This document shows positions 1 to 10,000 of a stretch of 64,000 nt of DNA, piece after piece. Within the stretch, counting starts at the first letter, position 1, and each line of letters begins with the position of its first letter. The stretch spans positions 1 to 64,000 of the forward strand of contig DF241031.1 of NCBI GenBank assembly GCA_000507305.1. The letters are read 5' to 3'. The stretch is from Breviolum minutum Mf 1.05b.01 (taxonomy: Eukaryota > Sar > Dinophyceae > Suessiales > Symbiodiniaceae). The notes below the pieces were generated by a model, which had not been told where the DNA came from, ran no database searches, and saw only the letters and a program-made list of their open reading frames with translations. The translations under genes were made by a program, and so were the position numbers.

Positions 1-99
1 ACTACTCTGATTGATGATTATTTTCAATATATTGTTGTTTTGAAATATATAATTATATAATATTAGACTCGCATCAGAAATCAACCTCACCCTAACAGA

Positions 100-2360
100 T
101 CTCAAGCCAGGTTTGACTTGGCTTTGGCGACTTTGATTTAGGTCCAAATTTTCGAATTCATCCATGGGGAAACGGCAACCATTCTGCCACCGTGGTGCTT
201 CAATAAGGACGTTGCCCTTGCCACCACTTTGGTCACCATCCCGGATCACGATGTCGAAGGCGTTGTGGAGAAGGTGAAGTTGACACTCGGTTGCCATGCA
301 GGAAGTGAGTGCTAGAAATCTAAACAGGGTGCTTGCCAGAAATATGTGCGCTCTTTCGATCATCTACATATCATTTACCACAGTAGTTGTACTCCACAAA
401 GGTTTGGATTTGTTCTAAACCATTTTTTGGGCTTTAGGATTAATTTTTTCACCCACAAAAAAGAATTAAAAAACCGTGAAAAGAAACCGAGTAGCCACAA
501 AATCGGGAACATGGCTTTTCTGTGTGTGGGACGTGCTCCTTTGTAGAGAGTGCACATGATTGATTTTGGTGAGTTCGTGAAAGGAGGGTGTGGGAGACCT
601 AAAGTGGCATAACGGGTGCCACTTTGAGACAGGATATATGAACTTGACTCATAACTTAGTAGGTCAGTGGTCTTGGAACAACAGATTTGCTACTTGTTTT
701 GTGGATTTAACCAATTTTACCAACATGCCCTAGATGGTTGCTGTCCCAAGACCAGTTTCCTTTTTTGTTTTTCCATCATTCTTAAGGGTGCTAGACATGA
801 GGTACTGTTCCTTGATGTTTGGCGTTTCCTCAACATACCATTCGCATCCAATACAGGTGATTTTCTCCATTGCTTCTGGTGCTACTTCCGTTGACCTAAG
901 GAACGTGCAACAAAGCCTGCGAAATCAAGAAACCACTGGCAGCTCGTTTTGCTGGAATTTGTTATGACAAAGGTCCATGGTATAAAATGGTGTTACAATG
1001 TGCTACACCATGTTGCACCCAATAGAAAGCCCAACACAGCAGATAAAAGATGGTGGTTGGAAGAGAACCCCCTCCATTTCTTGGATGGCATCAGAATCGA
1101 TTCAGTTTTAGTTTCTGCTTGGGGGTGCAGTTTTCACTCAAAACAACAGGAGTTGTAAAAACAATCACCTACCATCCTGGGCTTGCTAACAACCAGCCCC
1201 TCTTGAGCTCGGTGGTGTGTTTTCTTTAAGCAGCAAAATGATTTTGAAATGGAGAGCTAGGAAGCAGGGAAACTCACGCAAAATTGATCAATGGAGATGA
1301 CACAGAGGTATCTATGTTATATATCTCAAAATCGGTCGGACCTATTGACATGCAGATTTGCACCTTTGCAAACCAGCGGATTGTTTGACCGTCTAGCCCA
1401 CTTTTGAGTACGATGTAAGCAACGTCTTCAATCATGTTGGTCATCAGCGGGCAAACCAAGGGAGTTGCATTGTTTTGCTTGCGAAGCTCACTGGGCACAC
1501 TGGCTTGAAAACGAAAGGACCTTAAGCCACATCCACCTATATAACATGTCAATTTAGATTATTGAATGATTTCACTTCACTCTGGTTTCCTGTTAAAGCA
1601 TATGCACTGATTTGTAGGCAGTTTCAGTATGTCAGTACGACCCTTTTCTGGCTTCAACTTCCAGACATTTCATCTGCATGGAAAAACAACTGGCTGATTG
1701 ATTTAGGGGTTGGTTCACGTCAGGGGTTCTAAAAAAGCAAGTTTAAGGGAATCAATTTCAACAATCAGAATGGGATACGATTTAGAGGTCTTTTTTTTCA
1801 TGGCCTTCATGGCTTACTTAAGTGTCCCTTTTATGTCCTTCAAAGCTCTTCTAAATCTCATCATTCAGGCACCGCTAGCGAAGTTGTGCTGAAAGAGCCG
1901 ATGAAGGATCCTTTGGACACTCAGATTCGTTCAGATGGCCATGATGTTCCCTGCAGCGACAGGTTTACAAACCCATGGCCCCACCAAGAGGTCTAGTTGG
2001 ATGACTTCAGGTTTCCTTCTTCCAGTTCGAGGTGGATGGATGTTGGTACTTTTTGCCAATGTGGTCAGGTTCTCTAGCAAGATAGCCGATTCCATTGACA
2101 TTCTTATGATGGTGAATAGTTGAGAGAGAGAGATAGAGAGAGAGAACTAGTTATCATTGACAAATGGACATGTGCACCCTCCCCAAATAATGACCCCCCC
2201 CAAACATGAACTACCCCGCAGGGATAGGATTGCCACCACGAATTGTTCTACCGAACTATGCAGCTATTTTGGTTTGTGTCCAAGTGCTTGTTTTTGTCAG
2301 CAAATCCTGGCAGCTTGGGGTGGCTTGACATTTCAGCTTGGTGAAATATCTGCATTTCCT
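100..2360 (-). other. Minus-strand exon-like islands, unit 1 (unknown gene)
   Basis: Several short open islands on the minus strand recur in unit 2 with frame preserved. In transcription order they are about 1,990-2,110 (ESAILLENLTTLAK), 1,872-1,958 (HGHLNESECPKDPSSA), 1,377-1,505 (IEDVAYIVLKSGLDGQ), 798-895 (EKITCIGCEWYVEETP) and about 130-290 (GNVLIEAPRWQNGCRFPM). In the first and fourth islands, 5 of the 7 differences from unit 2 that I could read are synonymous in the minus frame. The fourth island is preceded by TTCCTTAG|G, a good minus-strand acceptor. I recognise no protein family. The genomic layout would be head-to-head with the LRR gene. Splice joins were not resolved, and the third island is damaged in unit 2, so one or both copies may be pseudogenes. 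Confidence 0.45.
2124..2147. repeat. GA microsatellite
   Basis: A short (GA)n run with one GATA interruption, about 500 bases upstream of LRR copy 1. It is absent at the matching place in unit 2. Confidence 0.9.
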
Positions 2361-2647
2361 TAGGATTTGCAGGTTCAAGAACTCCACGTAGAACGAGTGT
2401 CTATATATCTAATTTTCAAGTGTATGAACTCATGTTCTATTTGATTGTCGCACGGTGTATGGTCATTATTTTTTCAAGAACAAGAGGTCTTTGTATTCTT
2501 GTGCAGCAGGGCCTTTGAACCTCTGCCAATTTTTGCCTACGTTAATTATATATACTCATATGTCATTGCCATTGCCAATAATCATAGCAAAGTTTGGGGG
2601 GGCAGAAAGTTCTTGTTTGCTACTCCATCTAACATCCTTTCGGAGCC

Positions 2648-4015
2648 ATGTCCCTCGAAATCAAATTGAACACCGTACAAGGCGGTGCCATCACCCTTGA
2701 TGTTCCCAAAAAAGCCACTGTTCGGGAGTTGAAGTCGATACTCCTTGAGAAGCACCCTTGTCAAGATCCGATTGAGCGCAAAGTCCTCAAAGTGGAGCTG
2801 CTGCACAACAGCTCAATCATAGACGAAGCCGAGGCACTTAACTCAGCAAGGTTCTTGGGTGCAGAATCCCTAGTGACTGTTGTATACAGAAGGAACGCAG
2901 TGGAGGCCTCAACGCAACATGGCATCTATACACAGGCCATACAGGCCGAAGAAGTCTTTGGGCTGGTGATCCCCTCCAACGTGACTAGGATTTCGAACTA
3001 TGCCTTCATCAACTTACGTGAACTAGTTTTCCTCATACTCCCAGAGTCTGTGACTCACATTGGGGATTGTGCCTTTGAAGGCTGCACCTCTCTGGCGAGC
3101 ATTACTTGGGGTGATTCTGTGACTCACATTCAGAGCAGTGCCTTTTATGGGTGCACCTCGCTGGCAAGCATTACTATGGGTAAGTCAGTGAAACACATCG
3201 CGTGGGGTGCCTTTCATGGGTGCACCTCTTTGGCAAGCATTACTTTGCGTAATTCTGTGACTCACATTGCGGACTGTGCCTTTCAAGGCTGCACATCTTT
3301 GGCGAGCATTACTTTGGGTAACTCTGTGACCCACATTGGGGAGAGTGCCTTTCAAGGCTGCACCTCTTTGGCGTGCATTACTTTAGGTAAATCTGTGACC
3401 CAGATTAGGGAGGGTGCCTTTGAGGGGTGCACCTCTTTGGAGAGCGTTACTTTGGGTGCCTCTGTGACTCACATTCGGAGCAATGCCTTTCAAGGCTGCA
3501 CCTCACTGGCGTGCATTACTTTGGGTGAGTCTGTGACCCACATTGGGGAGAGTGCCTTTCGTGCGTGCACGTCTTTGAGGAGCATTACTTGCGTGATTCT
3601 GTGACTCATGTTNTTGCCAAGCATTACTTTGGGTGATTCTGTGACTCAAATTGGGAACAGTGCCTTTGGAGGCTGCACCTCTTTGGCAAGCATTACTTTG
3701 GGTGAGTCTGTGACCCACATTGGTATTTGTGCCTTTCAAGGCTGCACCTCTTTGGCGAGCATCACCTTGGGTGAGTCTGTGACTCACATTCAGGACCGTG
3801 CCTTTTATCGGTGCGCCTCTCTGGCGATCATTGCTTTGGGTGAGTCTGTGACTCACATTGCTTTCAAGGCTGCACCTATTTGCACCTCTTTGGCGAGCAT
3901 TACTTTGGGTGAGTCTGTGACTGACATTGAGGAGGGTGCCTTCGAAGGGTGCACTTCTCTGGCGAGGGTCAGGCTGCAAGAGTCATTGGAACACCTTTCG
4001 GAGTTGGTATTTTGA
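2648..4015 (+). pseudogene. Broken ubiquitin-like/BspA-type LRR gene (copy 1)
   Basis: Paralogue of the intact gene at 7,197-8,789. The ATG at 2,648 opens the same head (MSLEIKLNTVQGG...). Residues 1-80 look like a ubiquitin-like domain, followed by a linker and BspA-type 23-residue repeats from 3,047. The frame is interrupted by TGA at 3,602-3,604. This follows a one-base loss in an ACTTTGGGTGAT module and the loss of most of a repeat. The base at 3,613 is N, so part of the break could be a misassembled or collapsed repeat. The frame then resumes to 4,015 with about five more repeats. A second lesion turns the AGA codon of copy 2 into TGA (4,013-4,015) and removes the basic tail present in copy 2. 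One repeat near 3,860 is also scrambled. Likely a decaying duplicate; an assembly error at 3,590-3,613 is possible, but the C-terminal stop argues for real decay. Confidence 0.8.
3047..3982 (+). repeat. 69-bp coding repeats, LRR copy 1
   Basis: About 12-13 tandem 69-bp modules encode the consensus SVTHIGxxAFxGCTSLASIT plus LGE. The array is broken at 3,590-3,613 (stop codon, N and missing module). One module at 3,850-3,890 has a short internal duplication that garbles its AFxGC core. Confidence 0.9.
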
Positions 4016-4599
4016 GACAGTTCGGTGGCAATCATCTCATGACCCACTGGTTGTCACAACCGGTACAACCTGCTGAAATAGTAGTGGCATTTTTTTGTTT
4101 TCCCTGTTTCCAGTTTGACTTTGGTTTCTTAATGAGAGTTGAGTTGCAACCGCTGTGTTTTTGTGGACGCTATATGTAGTCTAGGAATTAAGGTTTAGTC
4201 TAGTAATTATAAAGTGTTGATATGTCACAGGTTCTGTTGGCTAGGTGCATTGGTTACTTATGCTGGTTGTTTAGTTGGATGACTGACATGATGAAATACT
4301 TGGAGATCTTGAGATCAAGGATTTTGTCCAGGACTCAATTGGTGCTGCACAGGTTTCAAGTTCAGTTCAGTAAACAGGTCCTCATCTTTCGTGGAAGCAT
4401 CCTTCACATCGTCAGACCCAGACATGCCAACTCTCCGCATCTAAAATTGATTCCATGATTCTATGAGATCATGTTATTTTGAATCTTTCTCCAGGGTTGT
4501 AGATGCATTCTGATTGATGATTATTGTTTTTTGAAATATATAATTAGACTATATTAGACTCATATCAGAAATGCATTTCCCAAAGCAACCTCACCCTAA

Positions 4600-6870
4600 C
4601 AGATCTCAAGCCAGGTTTTGACTTGGCTTTGGCGACTTTGATTTAGGTCCAAATTTTCGAATTCATCCATTGGGAAACGGCAACCATTCTGCCACCGTGG
4701 TGCTTCAATAAGGACGTTGCCCTTGCCACCACTTTGGTCACCATCCCGGATCACAATGTCGAAGGTGTTGTGGAGAAGGTGGAGTTGACACTCGGTTGAG
4801 ATGCAGGAAGTGAGTTCTAGAAATCTAAACAGGGTGCTTGCCGGAAATATGTGTGCTCTTTTTCGATCATCTAGTGTACATTTCATTTACCACGGTAGTT
4901 GTGCTCCACAAGTCTTTGGATTTGTTGGAAAGGATTTTTTTGGGGCTTTAGGATTAATTTTTTCACCCACAAAAAAGAATTGAAAAACCGTGAAAAGAAA
5001 CCGAGTAGCCACAAAATCGGGAACATGGCTTTTCTGTGTGTGGGACGTGCTCCTTTGTAGAGAGTGCACATGATTGATTTTGGTGAGTTCGTGAAAGGAG
5101 GGTGTGGGAGACCTAACGTGGCATAACGGGTGCCACTTTGAGACAGGATATATGAACTTGACTCATAATTTAGTAGGTCAGTGGTCTTGGAACAACAGAT
5201 TTATTTATTGTTTTGTGGATTTAACCAATTTTACCAACATGCCCTAGATGGTTGCTGTCCCAAGACCAGTTTCCTTTTTTGTTTTCCATCATTCTGGTAG
5301 AAAGGGTGCTAGACATTAGGTACTGTTCCTTGATGTTTGGCGTTTCCTCAACATACCATTCACATCCAATACAGGTGATTTTCTCCATTGCTTCTGGTGC
5401 TACTTCCGTTGACCTAAGGAACGTGCAACAAAGCCTCCCAACTCAAGAAGACACTGGCACCTCGTTGTGCTGGAACTTGTTATGACAAAGGTCCATGGTA
5501 TAAAATCGGGTTACAATGTGCTACACCATGTTGCACCCAATGGAAAACCAAACATAGCTGATAAAGGATGGTGGTTGGAAGAGAACTCCTTCCATTTCTT
5601 GGATGGCATCAGAATTGATTCAGTTTTAGTTTCTGCTTGGGGGTGCAGTTTTCACTCAAAACAACAGGAGTTGTAAAACAATCACCTACCATCCTGGGTT
5701 TGCTAACAACCAGCCCCTCCTGAGCTCAAAAGATCGGAATTCATGATTTTGAAATGGAGAGCTAGGAAGCAGGGAAACACGCAGACGCAAAGTTGATCAA
5801 GGTTCATGACACAGAGGTTTCTATATATGTTGTATATATATATATATATCTGTGTGTGTGTGTCAAAATCGGCCGGGCCTATTGACATGTAGATTTGCAC
5901 CTCTGCAAAACAGTGGATTACCGTCTAGCCCACTTTTGCGTACAATGTAAGCAGCGTCTTCAATGATGCAAATGCAAACTTGAGACTCACAGGAAATGTT
6001 GTTAACCAGCGGTCAAATCAAGGGAGTTGTATTGTTTCGCTTGCGAAGTTCAGTGGACACACTGGCTTCAAAACAAAAGGACCTTAAGCCATGTAGGTGC
6101 ACCGAGCATCCACCTAACATGTCAATTTAGATCTTTGAATGATTGCACTTCACTCAGGTTTCACGTTAAAACATATGCACTGATTTGTAGGCAGTTTCAG
6201 TATGTCAGTACGACCCCTTTCTGGCTTCAACTTTCTGACGTTTCATCTGCAGGGAAAAACAACTGGCTGATTGATTTAGGGGTTGGTTTACATCATAGCT
6301 TTTGTGTTTTTTAAACAATAGGGGTTCTAAAATTGCTTATATAAGGAAATCCTTTGAAACACTCATAATGTGATAGGATTTATACAGTTAGAGGTCTTTG
6401 TTTTCATGGCTTAGCTCAGGTGTCCCTTCCTTTAAAAAAATTCTCCATCCCATCATTGAGGCACCGCTAGCGAAGCTGTGCTGAAGCCGATGAAGGATCC
6501 TTTGGACACTCAGATTCGTTCAGATGGCCATGATGTTCCCTGAAGCGACAGATTTACAAATTTCATGGCAGCACCAAGAGGCATAGTTGGGTGACTTCAG
6601 GTTTTCTTGTTCCAGTCTTGTAGATACGAGATTTAATGGAAGGCACAGCAGGTCTGGAGTTTGAGGTGGGTGGATGTTGGCATTTTTTGGCCAATGCGGT
6701 GAGGTTCTCCAGCAAGATAGCCGATTTCATGGCGATTCCCAGGGTAGTGAACAAGTCATAGCGAACATAAGATACTGGACAGGTGTACCCTCCCAAAACA
6801 TGATGTGTAAGCGGACTTTGCGTGGTGGCTTGACATTTCAGCTTGGTGAAGTATCTGCATTTGCTCAGCG
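4600..6870 (-). other. Minus-strand exon-like islands, unit 2 (unknown gene)
   Basis: Counterparts of the unit 1 islands: about 6,680-6,790 (KSAILLENLTALAKK), about 6,475-6,545, 5,890-6,070, 5,316-5,413 (EKITCIGCEWYVEETP) and 4,640-4,800. The island near 5,890-6,070 has an in-frame TGA and an insertion relative to unit 1, so this copy is probably damaged there. The island near 6,475-6,545 differs from unit 1 by a 3-base, frame-preserving deletion and by a synonymous change. No family recognised. Confidence 0.4.
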
Positions 6871-7196
6871 TTTTCAGGTTCAAACACGCCACTTAGAATG
6901 GCCATCTATACAGTCTATTTATACATACATATATATATATATATACATGATATACATTTATGTTTTAAATATGTTTTAATATCAATAAACTCATGTTCTA
7001 TTTGGTTATCCCACGGTGTGCGATTATCTGGACTCAAGTCCAAGAGGTCCTTTGACTTCAGTGAAGCAGTGCTTGTGAAACTCTGCCAATTTTTGTCTAC
7101 GTAGTTAGGTAGTCATTGCCATTGCCAATAATCATTGCAAGTTTTGGTGGGCAGAAAGTTCTTGTTTGCTACTCCGTCAAGAATCCTTTTGAAGCC

Positions 7197-8789
7197 ATGT
7201 CCCTCGAAATCAAATTGAACACCGTACAAGGCAATGTCATCACTCTTGATGTTCCCAAAAAAGCCACTGTTCGGGAGTTGAAGTCGATGCTCCTTGAGAG
7301 GCACCCTTGTCAAGATCCGATTGAGCGCAAAATCCTCAAAGTGGAGCTGCTGCACAACAGCTCGATCATAGATGAAACTGAGGCACTTGACTCAGCAACC
7401 TTCTTGGGTTCTGCACCCCTAGTGACTGTTGTATACAGAAGGAACGAAGTGGAGGCCGCAACGCAACATGATACCTATACACAGGCCGAAGAATTCTTTG
7501 GGGTGAGGATCCCCTGCAACGTGACTAAAATTTCCAACGATGCCTTCATCAACTTACGTGAACTAGTTCTCCTCATAATCCCAGGGTCTGTGACTCACAT
7601 TGGGGATTGTGCCTTTGAAGGCTGCACCTCTCTGGCGAGCATTACTTTGGGTGATTCTGTGACTCACATTGGGAGCAATGCCTTTCAAGGATGCACATCT
7701 TTGGCGAGCATTACTTTGGGTGAGTCTGTGACACACATTGGGAACTTTGCCTTTGATAGGTGCACCGCTTTGGTGAGCATTACTTTGGGCGAGTCTGTGA
7801 CCCACATTCGCCAGGGTGCCTTTTATGGGTGCACCTCTCTGGCGAGCATTACTTTGGGTGATTCTGTGACTCATATTCAGAGCAGTGCCTTTTATGGGTG
7901 CAACTCACTGGCAAGCATTACTATGGGTGAGTCAGTAACTCACATCGGGTGGGGTGCTTTCCATGGGTGCACCTCTTTGGCGAGCATTAATATGGGAGAG
8001 TCTGTGACTCAGATTGGGGATTTTGCCTTTCATGGGTGCACCTCTTTGGCAAGCACTACTTTGGGCGAATCTGTGACTCACATTGGGGATTTTGCCTTTT
8101 CAGGTTGCACTTCTCTGGCGAGCATTACTTTGGGAGAGTCTGTGACTCAGATTGGGGATTTTGCCTTTGGAGGCTGCACCTCTCTGGCGAGCATTCCTTT
8201 GGGTGAGTCTGTGACCCACATTGGCCAGGGTGCCTTTGGAGAGTGCACCTCTTTGGTGAGCATTACTTTGGGTAAGTCTGTGACTCACATTGGTATCCGT
8301 GCCTTTCAAGGATGCACCTCTTTGGAGAGCATTACTTTGGGTGAGTCTGTGACTCACATTGAGGACTATGCCTTTGCAGGCTGCACCTCTCTGGTGAGCA
8401 TTGCTTTGGGTGAGTCTGTGACCCACATTGGCCAGGGTGCCTTTCAAGGATGCACCTCTTTGGCGAGCATTAGTTTGGGTGAGTTTGTGACCCACATTGG
8501 CCAGGCTGCCTTTTATGGGTGCACCTCTTTGGCGAGCGTTACTTTGGGTGAATCTGTGACTCGCATTGGGAGCAGTGCCTTTAAAGGATGCACCTCTTTG
8601 GGAAGGATTACGTTGGGTGAGTCTGTGACTCACATTGAGGAGGGTGCCTTTGATGGGTGCACCTCTCTGGCAAGCATCACATTGCCAGAGTCGCTGGAAC
8701 ACATTTTGGAGGGAGTATTCAGAGACAGTTCGGTGGCAATCATCACCATTCCTGCAAGGAAGGCTAGGAAACGACTACGGAATGAGTGA
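7197..8789 (+). CDS. Ubiquitin-like head fused to BspA-type leucine-rich repeats (copy 2, intact)
   Basis: Intronless gene of 530 residues. The ATG at 7,197 is chosen because the same MSLEIKLNTV start opens copy 1; the longer in-frame start at 7,116 is not open in copy 1. Residues 1-80 resemble a ubiquitin-like fold (beta-strand start, TVRELK helix, DPIERK, closing VTVVYRR). Residues 85-130 form a linker and a degenerate N-cap repeat. Residues 131-498 are 16 perfect 23-residue LRR_5/BspA-type repeats, followed by a degenerate C-cap and a basic tail (ARKARKRLRNE). There is no signal peptide or membrane segment, so a cytosolic or nuclear scaffold or ligand-binding role is more likely than a surface role. 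That role is inference; BspA-type repeats are generally protein-interaction modules. It is intronless, unlike every other gene model here. Minus-strand exon-like islands lie upstream. Confidence 0.92.
   Translation: MSLEIKLNTVQGNVITLDVPKKATVRELKSMLLERHPCQDPIERKILKVELLHNSSIIDETEALDSATFLGSAPLVTVVYRRNEVEAATQHDTYTQAEEFFGVRIPCNVTKISNDAFINLRELVLLIIPGSVTHIGDCAFEGCTSLASITLGDSVTHIGSNAFQGCTSLASITLGESVTHIGNFAFDRCTALVSITLGESVTHIRQGAFYGCTSLASITLGDSVTHIQSSAFYGCNSLASITMGESVTHIGWGAFHGCTSLASINMGESVTQIGDFAFHGCTSLASTTLGESVTHIGDFAFSGCTSLASITLGESVTQIGDFAFGGCTSLASIPLGESVTHIGQGAFGECTSLVSITLGKSVTHIGIRAFQGCTSLESITLGESVTHIEDYAFAGCTSLVSIALGESVTHIGQGAFQGCTSLASISLGEFVTHIGQAAFYGCTSLASVTLGESVTRIGSSAFKGCTSLGRITLGESVTHIEEGAFDGCTSLASITLPESLEHILEGVFRDSSVAIITIPARKARKRLRNE
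7587..8690 (+). repeat. 16 x 69-bp coding repeat array, LRR copy 2
   Basis: Sixteen tandem modules of exactly 69 bp (23 codons) without any indel. The first codon of each module is normally TCT of SVTHI. Variation concentrates at the two residues after HI and the residue after AF, which are the expected exposed positions; the SVT, CTSL and ITLGE parts are nearly fixed, often also at the nucleotide level. Confidence 0.95.
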
Positions 8790-9285
8790 TTGAGTGTCCA
8801 GATCTGTTATGATCGCAATGGTTTGTACATGTTTGTACAGCCGGTACAACCTGCTGCAAAAAATAGTGACATGTTCATGGTTGTTTCCAGTATGGTATGC
8901 CTTTGGATTCTTAATGATAATTGAGTTGTGTCCACTTGGTTTTTGACGCTATATGTCATAGTCCTTAGTGAGGTAATTGTGTATATGGAATGTTTTTTGT
9001 CACAGGTTTTGTTTGGCTTGGTGCATTGGTTACTTATGCTGGTTCTTCAGTTGGATGGCTGAAGTGATGAAATACTTGGAGATCTTGAGATCCAGGAGTT
9101 TTTTCCAGGACTCAATTGCTGATGTTTGGGTTTCAAGTTTCAAGTTCAGTAAACAGGTCCTTATCTTTCGTGGAAGCATCCTTCAAACCGTCTGTGGTTA
9201 CCCAGGCATGCCAAGTCTTCTGCATCAAAAATTGATTCCATGATTCTATGAGATAATAAGGTCTTCAATCTTTCTCCAGGGTTGT

Positions 9286-10000
9286 AGATGCATGCTCGTT
9301 GGTTATTGTCAATATTTACATACGCATGTATATTTTTATAAGTATTTGAATTCACACATATATATATATATATATTTATTTAAGCTTTGCAACTTTGCAT
9401 GTGTAATAATTACACACTTTATTTTCCATAGAATGTCACCCTAGCAGATCTCAAACCATTTGGTTTTGACTTGTCTTTGGCCACTTTTTTTACGTGCAAG
9501 TTTTCAAATTCATCCATGGGGAAACGGCAACCATTCTGCCACAGTGGTGCTTCAATAAGGACGTTGCCCTTGCCACCACTTTGGTCACCATCCCGGATCA
9601 CGATGTCGAAGGTGTTGTGGAGAAGGTGAAGTTGACACTCGATTGAATGTGGAGGAAGTGAGTGGTGGAAATCTAATGAAATCTAAACAGGGTGCTTACC
9701 GGAAATATGTGTGCTCTTTGGAACATCTACCACAGTAGTTGTGCTTCACAAAATTGTTTTTTAATTGAACTTGGGGCTTTAGGATATCCACAGAAAAGAC
9801 TGGAAAAAATATTGAAGAAGCCCAAAATCGAGAAGATGGCTTTCCTGTGGGACATTTCCTTTGTTGAGAGTGTACAGGATTGATTTTGAAGAGGTTCTGA
9901 AAATTTTTGAAAGGAGGATATAGGAGACTTAAAGGTTGCCACCTTGTTTCGGGATGTTGTATATGAGTTTGACTCATACTTTGGTGGGTCAGTGGTCATG
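9286..10000. repeat. Partial third copy of the duplicated unit
   Basis: About 700 bases resemble the first 650 bases of units 1 and 2. Similarity fades near 10,000, after a GACTCATA...GGTCAGTGGTC segment shared by all copies. This copy is more diverged and contains no LRR gene. It is either a truncated duplication or the remnant of an older unit. Confidence 0.8.
9420..9650 (-). other. Minus-strand terminal exon-like island in partial unit 3
   Basis: Third copy of the island at 130-290 and 4,640-4,800. On the minus strand the frame reads IRDGDQSGGKGNVLIEAP and runs to a stop just after SARVTFYGK. That would make this the 3' end of the unknown minus-strand gene. The other islands of that gene were not found between 9,650 and 10,500. 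Confidence 0.4.

Larger units (their letters stand above)
1..4504. repeat. Tandem segmental duplication, unit 1
   Basis: The sequence from base 1 aligns with the sequence from about 4,505 over its whole length, with small indels and a few percent mismatch. The unit holds the broken LRR gene copy on the plus strand and minus-strand exon-like islands upstream of it. The window begins inside the unit or at its edge, so the left boundary is unknown. Confidence 0.9.
4505..9285. repeat. Tandem segmental duplication, unit 2
   Basis: Second copy of the unit, in direct orientation and immediately adjacent. It is slightly longer than unit 1 (about 4.8 kb against 4.5 kb), mainly because its LRR gene has more repeats and a longer 3' end. 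A motif near the junction (CTTTCTCCAGGGTTGTAGAT) occurs at about 4,488 and again at about 9,271. Confidence 0.9.

Noticed and set aside
7116-7196. 27-residue N-terminal extension of LRR copy 2
   Set aside because: The matching upstream region of copy 1 is not in frame; both copies share the ATG at the MSLEIKL start.
7587-8690. Regular repeats that could suggest a CRISPR array
   Set aside because: Modules are contiguous 69-bp coding units without spacers, in frame with an LRR protein, in a eukaryotic context.
7563-8702. Long minus-strand open frames (103 and 200 codons) opposite the LRR arrays
   Set aside because: They are shadows of the 69-bp plus-strand modules; the periodic HRLTQSNARQRG reading follows from the repeat. 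The same applies to 3,503-3,979.
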